A program made the position numbers and the translations under genes. The notes beneath the pieces were generated by a model, which saw only the letters and a program-made list of their open reading frames with translations, had not been told where the DNA came from and did no database searches. This document shows positions 43,819-46,952 of a stretch of DNA of 46,952 bases, piece after piece. The DNA is taken from assembly GCF_023630175.1 (NCBI RefSeq), contig NZ_JALLIN010000054.1, forward strand, positions 1 through 46,952, given 5' to 3'. This DNA comes from Streptomyces cellostaticus. GTDB taxonomy: Bacteria > Actinomycetota > Actinomycetes > Streptomycetales > Streptomycetaceae. Position 1 is the stretch's first letter. Every line of letters begins with the position of its first letter.

Positions 43819-44442
43819 ATGGGCACGGACATCCATGGCGGGGTCGAGTTCCGTCACCCATGTGCAGGCACCGAGGACTACGACGGTGAACCATGGGTGA
43901 CCGCAATGGATCTGTGGCCGCTGTACGACGAGACCGACTACACGGCCTTCGGCCTGCTCTTCGCAGTGCGCAACTACGCAGGCTTCCCGCCCCTTGCGCC
44001 CGGTCGTGGTCTTCCTGTGGACCTGTCGAGCGCTATGCGCTCGCACCCGGCCTCCTGGGTTGCCCGGGGCGAGCTGGACGGCGCGAGCCGGGTCAGTTGG
44101 CGGGAGCTCGCTTCCCTCGATCCCGCGACCCGGCCTGAGTACTTCGTCGGCCGAGTGGCCTGGCACAAGACGTCGCGTCCGGGCCTGCCGCGTCGCCGGC
44201 TCGTATCCCATCAGTGGCCGGCGGAGGTCCTGTCGGTGGTCGGCGTGCCACCTGTGGAGGCGCGCAGCAGCCCAGAACGAGTCGAGTGGACCGCCGGCGA
44301 TTTGGTCTGCGCCTACGAACCTCTGACCGCGGGCGCCGTGCTGGGTTCTGAGACCCACTGGACGCACGTCTTCGCCGTGATGAAGGCTCTGGCCGGCCCG
44401 TTCGGTGACGACGGCGTCCGCCTGGTCGTGGCCTTCGACTGA
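43819..44442 (+). CDS. Hypothetical protein, MGTDIHGGVEFR type
   Basis: ATG 43819 is chosen because MGTDIHGGVEFRHPC resembles the start of small proteins in phages and actinobacteria that begin CGTDIHG-W-EVR. A GTG at 43783 lies 36 bases upstream in frame. The protein has 207 residues and is soluble. It includes WVTAMDLWPLYDETDYTAFGLLFAVRNYAGFPPLAPGRGLP in parts and ends HWTHVFAVMKALAGPFGDDGVRLVVAFD. I know no function. Neighbours on both sides run in the same direction. Confidence 0.65.
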   Translation: MGTDIHGGVEFRHPCAGTEDYDGEPWVTAMDLWPLYDETDYTAFGLLFAVRNYAGFPPLAPGRGLPVDLSSAMRSHPASWVARGELDGASRVSWRELASLDPATRPEYFVGRVAWHKTSRPGLPRRRLVSHQWPAEVLSVVGVPPVEARSSPERVEWTAGDLVCAYEPLTAGAVLGSETHWTHVFAVMKALAGPFGDDGVRLVVAFD

Positions 44443-44524
44443 CAGCACGCGACCCGGAGCCTCGCCCCACACGCGACGTTGGCCGACCGGCCTCCGCCCC
44501 CTGCGACGGCGGTCGAGGTCTGCG

Positions 44525-44548
44525 AACGCGGCATGATGATCCACGTCA
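44525..44548. repeat. Direct repeat copy 1 flanking the Mrr-TerD gene
   Basis: The 24-mer beginning AACGCGGCATGATGAT and ending CCACGTCA recurs at 46865-46888 in the same orientation, with a single difference (T to C at its 16th base). This copy is 209 bp before the Mrr-TerD start. Confidence 0.8.
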
Positions 44549-44706
44549 AGCCACGCTCGTAGGCTCTGCGTACGACAGGTCGGACGCTCCGGCTCGGCAC
44601 GGCCGTGGCCACTCTCCGGTCGTATCGACCAGCGGAGACGACTGAGCAGGTTGCTCTTGCTGGGCGGATATGCGAGGTGACCGTCGCTGGATAGAGTCTT
44701 CCCGTT

Positions 44707-44728
44707 ACAACTGGTTGTGGGGACAACC
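44707..44728 (+). promoter_or_regulatory. Overlapping dyads upstream of the Mrr-TerD gene
   Basis: ACAAC-tg-GTTGT (44707-44718) overlaps GGTTGT-gggg-ACAACC (44713-44728). The arms alternate, so two mutually exclusive hairpins or two operator half-site pairs can form. The cluster ends 28 bp before ATG 44757. Confidence 0.4.
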
Positions 44729-44756
44729 AAAGCGCCTCGGGGAGGGCCTGCAACGC

Positions 44757-46817
44757 ATGAGTCGTCGTTCTAATGGCTTGGTCGGCGTCTGGGCTGAGAT
44801 GCAGAGGCAGCAGCAGCGCCAAGTGGAGGCAGACGCCAGGCGACAGAGACAAGAAGCGCAGCAGGCACGTGCCTACCAACGGCGAGCTGCCCAGAGTCAC
44901 CGCGAGTACATGCAGGCAGAGGCACTACGTCGCACTGAAGAACTGGACGCGCAGGTTGCTTCGCTGCAAGGTCTTCTCGCCTCGGGTTGTCAGGCTCCGG
45001 CTTTCAGGGCTTCCTCCCTCATGCGTCCTGAAGAGGTTGAGCCGTTCACCCCAGGACCACTGGCGCAGCCCGTGCCAGTGCCGAACTTCGATCACTACCA
45101 AGCGCAGAGCGGATGGACTGCCAGTCGCCGTGCTCAGGCGCAGGCCGAAGCTCGGGCGCGCTTCGAGCGGGACTGGCATGCGGCCCAAACGGCGGAAGCA
45201 CAGCGGCAGCACCAGTTGGCGGCATACCAGCAGCAGTACCAGCAGTGGGCCCATGCCCAGCTGGCCGAGGTGCGGCGACACAACGCCAACGTCGTCGAGC
45301 TGACCGAAGGAGTGAGGCGCCGCGATCCCGACGCTGTGGTCGAGTACTTCTCCGCTGCTCTCTACGCGTCGACTGCATGGCCGGAGGGATTTCCACGTCA
45401 GGTGGCAGCGGCCTACGACCCCGCAGCCGGGCAGTTGGTGCTGGATTGGGAGCTGCCCGCTTACGACATCGTTCCTGAGGCGAAATCTGTTCGGTACATG
45501 TACGGGGTGGACCAACACAAGGAGAGTCCCAGGCCAGTAACTCAGCGTCGGGCTCTATATAGGGAGGTTCTGGCGCAGTGCATGCTGCTCGTCCTGCACG
45601 AACTATTCGCCTCGGATGAGCTGGGCGCGCTCGAGTCAGTGACCTTGAACGGGTTCGTAGACGGGCACGACCCCACCACCGGCCGACCAGGCCACATCTA
45701 CCTGGCGACCGTCATGGCCCCGCGCTCGAGGTTCCGTGACCTGCACTTGGCACAGGTGGACGCCTGCAGTTGCCTGGCCGATGCGCTGCGCGGGCAACTC
45801 TCGGCTCGTCCCGACCAACTCACGCCAGTGCGCCCGAGCCGCCGGCCGCAGGAGGTCGGGAACCGTGTTGTCACGCGTGGCAGCGATGAGGAACCCGACC
45901 TGTACCAGATGGATCCCATTGCCTTCGAGAACCTCGTTGCCGATCTCTTCCGGGCCATGGGGATGCAGGCAGTCACCACCCAGCGCTCGAACGACGGCGG
46001 GGTGGACGTCGACGCACTGGATCCGACACCAATCCGTGGCGGCAAGATCGTCGTGCAGGTGAAGCGCTACCGCAACACGGTGCCGCCCACCGCTGTGCGT
46101 GACTTGTACGGGACCGTCCAAGACGCCGGTGCCAACAAGGGCGTCCTCGTGACGACGTCACGGTTCGGACCTGGCTCCCATACCTTCGTCAACGGCAAGC
46201 CGCTGGAACTGATCTCGGGAACTGAGCTCGTCGACCTGTTGCACCGTCATGGGCTGCGAGGGCGCCTGGGCGACGGTGCCCGTCAATCTGCGGCTCAACC
46301 GACGTCGACGGTTCCGGACACTCGACTGCCCGACGACTACAACGTCCTGGGTATGTCGTGGGCCGGAAGCGTTGCCTTGGACGTGTGTGCTCTCGTTTGC
46401 CGAGGCAACCGCGTCCTCAGCGACGATCACTTCGTCTTCTACAACAACCCGCAGACACCGGACGGCTCCGTGCGCGCCCTTCCCCCCACCGCACCCGACA
46501 AAGCCGCGATCTGCGTCTCCTTCGACGCGCTGCCGGATGAGGCCGACCGATTCGTACTCGTGGCCGCCATCGACCCAGAGGTCAACCCGAACGCTGACCT
46601 CTCCGGCTTCACCAACGCGTCCATCCGTCTACTCGACCCGAGGCTGGCCGAACTGGGACGACTGGAAGTCTCCGACGGCCGGCCACACGAGACCGCATTG
46701 GTGCTCGGCTCCTTCCGTTGCAGGTCGAGCGGGGACTGGGACTTCGTCCTGGGTGGCAGGGGCTACACGGGGGGCCTGGAAGAGCTCGTACAGGATTTCG
46801 GCATCGAGGTGGAGTAG
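44757..46817 (+). CDS. Coiled-coil / Mrr-type restriction endonuclease / TerD fusion protein
   Basis: ATG 44757 follows GGGGAGG by about nine bases. The 686-residue protein has three parts. Residues 1-190 are Gln/Arg/Ala-rich and predicted coiled coil (WAEMQRQQQRQVEADARRQ). Residues about 385-510 form an Mrr-cat domain of the PD-(D/E)xK fold: MDPIAFENLVADLFRAMG, the catalytic Asp in NDGGVDVDA, Q-V-K in IVVQVKRYR, and GVLVTTSRFGPGS. Residues about 527-686 form a TerD domain: DYNVLGMSWA, DVCALVC, a calcium-site-like LSDDHFVFYNN, and LPPTAPDKAAICVSFDALP. Mrr proteins cut modified or foreign DNA. TerD-domain proteins are calcium-binding parts of the Ter stress and phage-defence network. A defence role is the best inference. 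Confidence 0.85.
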   Translation: MSRRSNGLVGVWAEMQRQQQRQVEADARRQRQEAQQARAYQRRAAQSHREYMQAEALRRTEELDAQVASLQGLLASGCQAPAFRASSLMRPEEVEPFTPGPLAQPVPVPNFDHYQAQSGWTASRRAQAQAEARARFERDWHAAQTAEAQRQHQLAAYQQQYQQWAHAQLAEVRRHNANVVELTEGVRRRDPDAVVEYFSAALYASTAWPEGFPRQVAAAYDPAAGQLVLDWELPAYDIVPEAKSVRYMYGVDQHKESPRPVTQRRALYREVLAQCMLLVLHELFASDELGALESVTLNGFVDGHDPTTGRPGHIYLATVMAPRSRFRDLHLAQVDACSCLADALRGQLSARPDQLTPVRPSRRPQEVGNRVVTRGSDEEPDLYQMDPIAFENLVADLFRAMGMQAVTTQRSNDGGVDVDALDPTPIRGGKIVVQVKRYRNTVPPTAVRDLYGTVQDAGANKGVLVTTSRFGPGSHTFVNGKPLELISGTELVDLLHRHGLRGRLGDGARQSAAQPTSTVPDTRLPDDYNVLGMSWAGSVALDVCALVCRGNRVLSDDHFVFYNNPQTPDGSVRALPPTAPDKAAICVSFDALPDEADRFVLVAAIDPEVNPNADLSGFTNASIRLLDPRLAELGRLEVSDGRPHETALVLGSFRCRSSGDWDFVLGGRGYTGGLEELVQDFGIEVE

Positions 46818-46864
46818 AACCAGGCCTTAGGGTTCCGGTCCCGCCGCGTTGGCTGGGGTCTGTC

Positions 46865-46888
46865 AACGCGGCATGATGACCCACGTCA
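46865..46888. repeat. Direct repeat copy 2 flanking the Mrr-TerD gene
   Basis: This matches 44525-44548 at 23 of 24 positions and lies 48 bp after the Mrr-TerD stop. Here the repeat contains a perfect internal palindrome, GATGAC-ccac-GTCATC (46875-46890), that is degraded in copy 1. The remaining bases to 46952 hold nothing else I can recognise. Confidence 0.8.
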
Positions 46889-46952
46889 TCCGGTCCCGCT
46901 GCCACACCGCCGGGAAACGGCCATCCCGGGCGGCCGGCGGGCCGATCTTCGG

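Larger units (their letters stand above)
44443..44756. other. Intergenic region upstream of the Mrr-TerD gene
   Basis: No gene is apparent in these 314 bases. It carries the first copy of the 24-bp direct repeat (44525-44548) and the dyad cluster at 44707-44728. The Mrr-TerD gene's promoter is expected here. Confidence 0.45.

Overview
The window is about 47 kb of very GC-rich actinobacterial DNA and is almost certainly Streptomyces. The reasons are the strong G/C bias at third codon positions, many GTG starts, an AfsR/SARP-type giant regulator, an F420 reductase, DmdR-type iron boxes, several TetR/MFS pairs, and many small families that are mostly known from Streptomyces. Most of it reads as core chromosome. 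The two ends, and the 37.4-46.9 kb stretch in particular, look like accessory DNA. Family names come from reading the translations and from memory, not from a search.

Layout. 1-2.7 kb: the 3' part of a DUF6571-like gene broken by an in-frame amber codon, then a small lipoprotein and a two-helix membrane protein. 2.7-4.5 kb: a structured intergenic region, a 243-residue conserved protein, and two tandem RNA genes that fold like tRNAs with their halves in permuted order, the topology of bacterial Y RNAs. 4.6-9.8 kb: MazG-like, DoxX, NTF2-like, D-Ala-D-Ala carboxypeptidase, SDR and Gfo/Idh/MocA genes. 9.8-15 kb: Bcr/CflA exporter, serine hydrolase, Rsm22-type methyltransferase, TetR, prim-pol-like protein. 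15-21 kb: an iron island with the efeO-efeB-efeU operon (two iron boxes), a lipoprotein, a PhzF-like protein and a heme oxygenase. 21-25.5 kb: methionine aminopeptidase, small proteins, F420 reductase, a site-2-type protease. 25.5-31 kb: a SARP/NB-ARC/TPR regulator converging on a DrrAB-like ABC exporter, whose upstream region carries about 11-bp-phased direct repeats like SARP sites. 31-37.4 kb: panB, a DHA2 MFS pump with a TetR gene and a 19-bp palindromic operator, a membrane-anchored EEP phosphohydrolase, and a Cmx-type MFS pump. 37.4-40.3 kb: an orphan polymorphic-toxin cassette (partial HINT plus RNase A-like toxin), an internally duplicated putative immunity protein and a SMI1/KNR4 protein. 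40.4-47 kb: DUF1062, a secreted peptide whose signal sequence is a hexanucleotide microsatellite, a DUF6215-like protein, a DUF4291 protein, an unknown gene, and a coiled-coil/Mrr nuclease/TerD fusion bracketed by a 24-bp direct repeat.

Functional links. EfeO, EfeB and EfeU form one ferrous-iron uptake system under iron control, and the nearby heme oxygenase would release iron from heme. The SARP-like regulator probably drives the convergent exporter. The DHA2 pump is probably repressed by the TetR encoded next to it. The strongest candidates for new biology are the two tandem tRNA-mimic RNAs beside a protein gene that is not a recognisable Ro60/TROVE protein, and the Mrr-TerD fusion between direct repeats.
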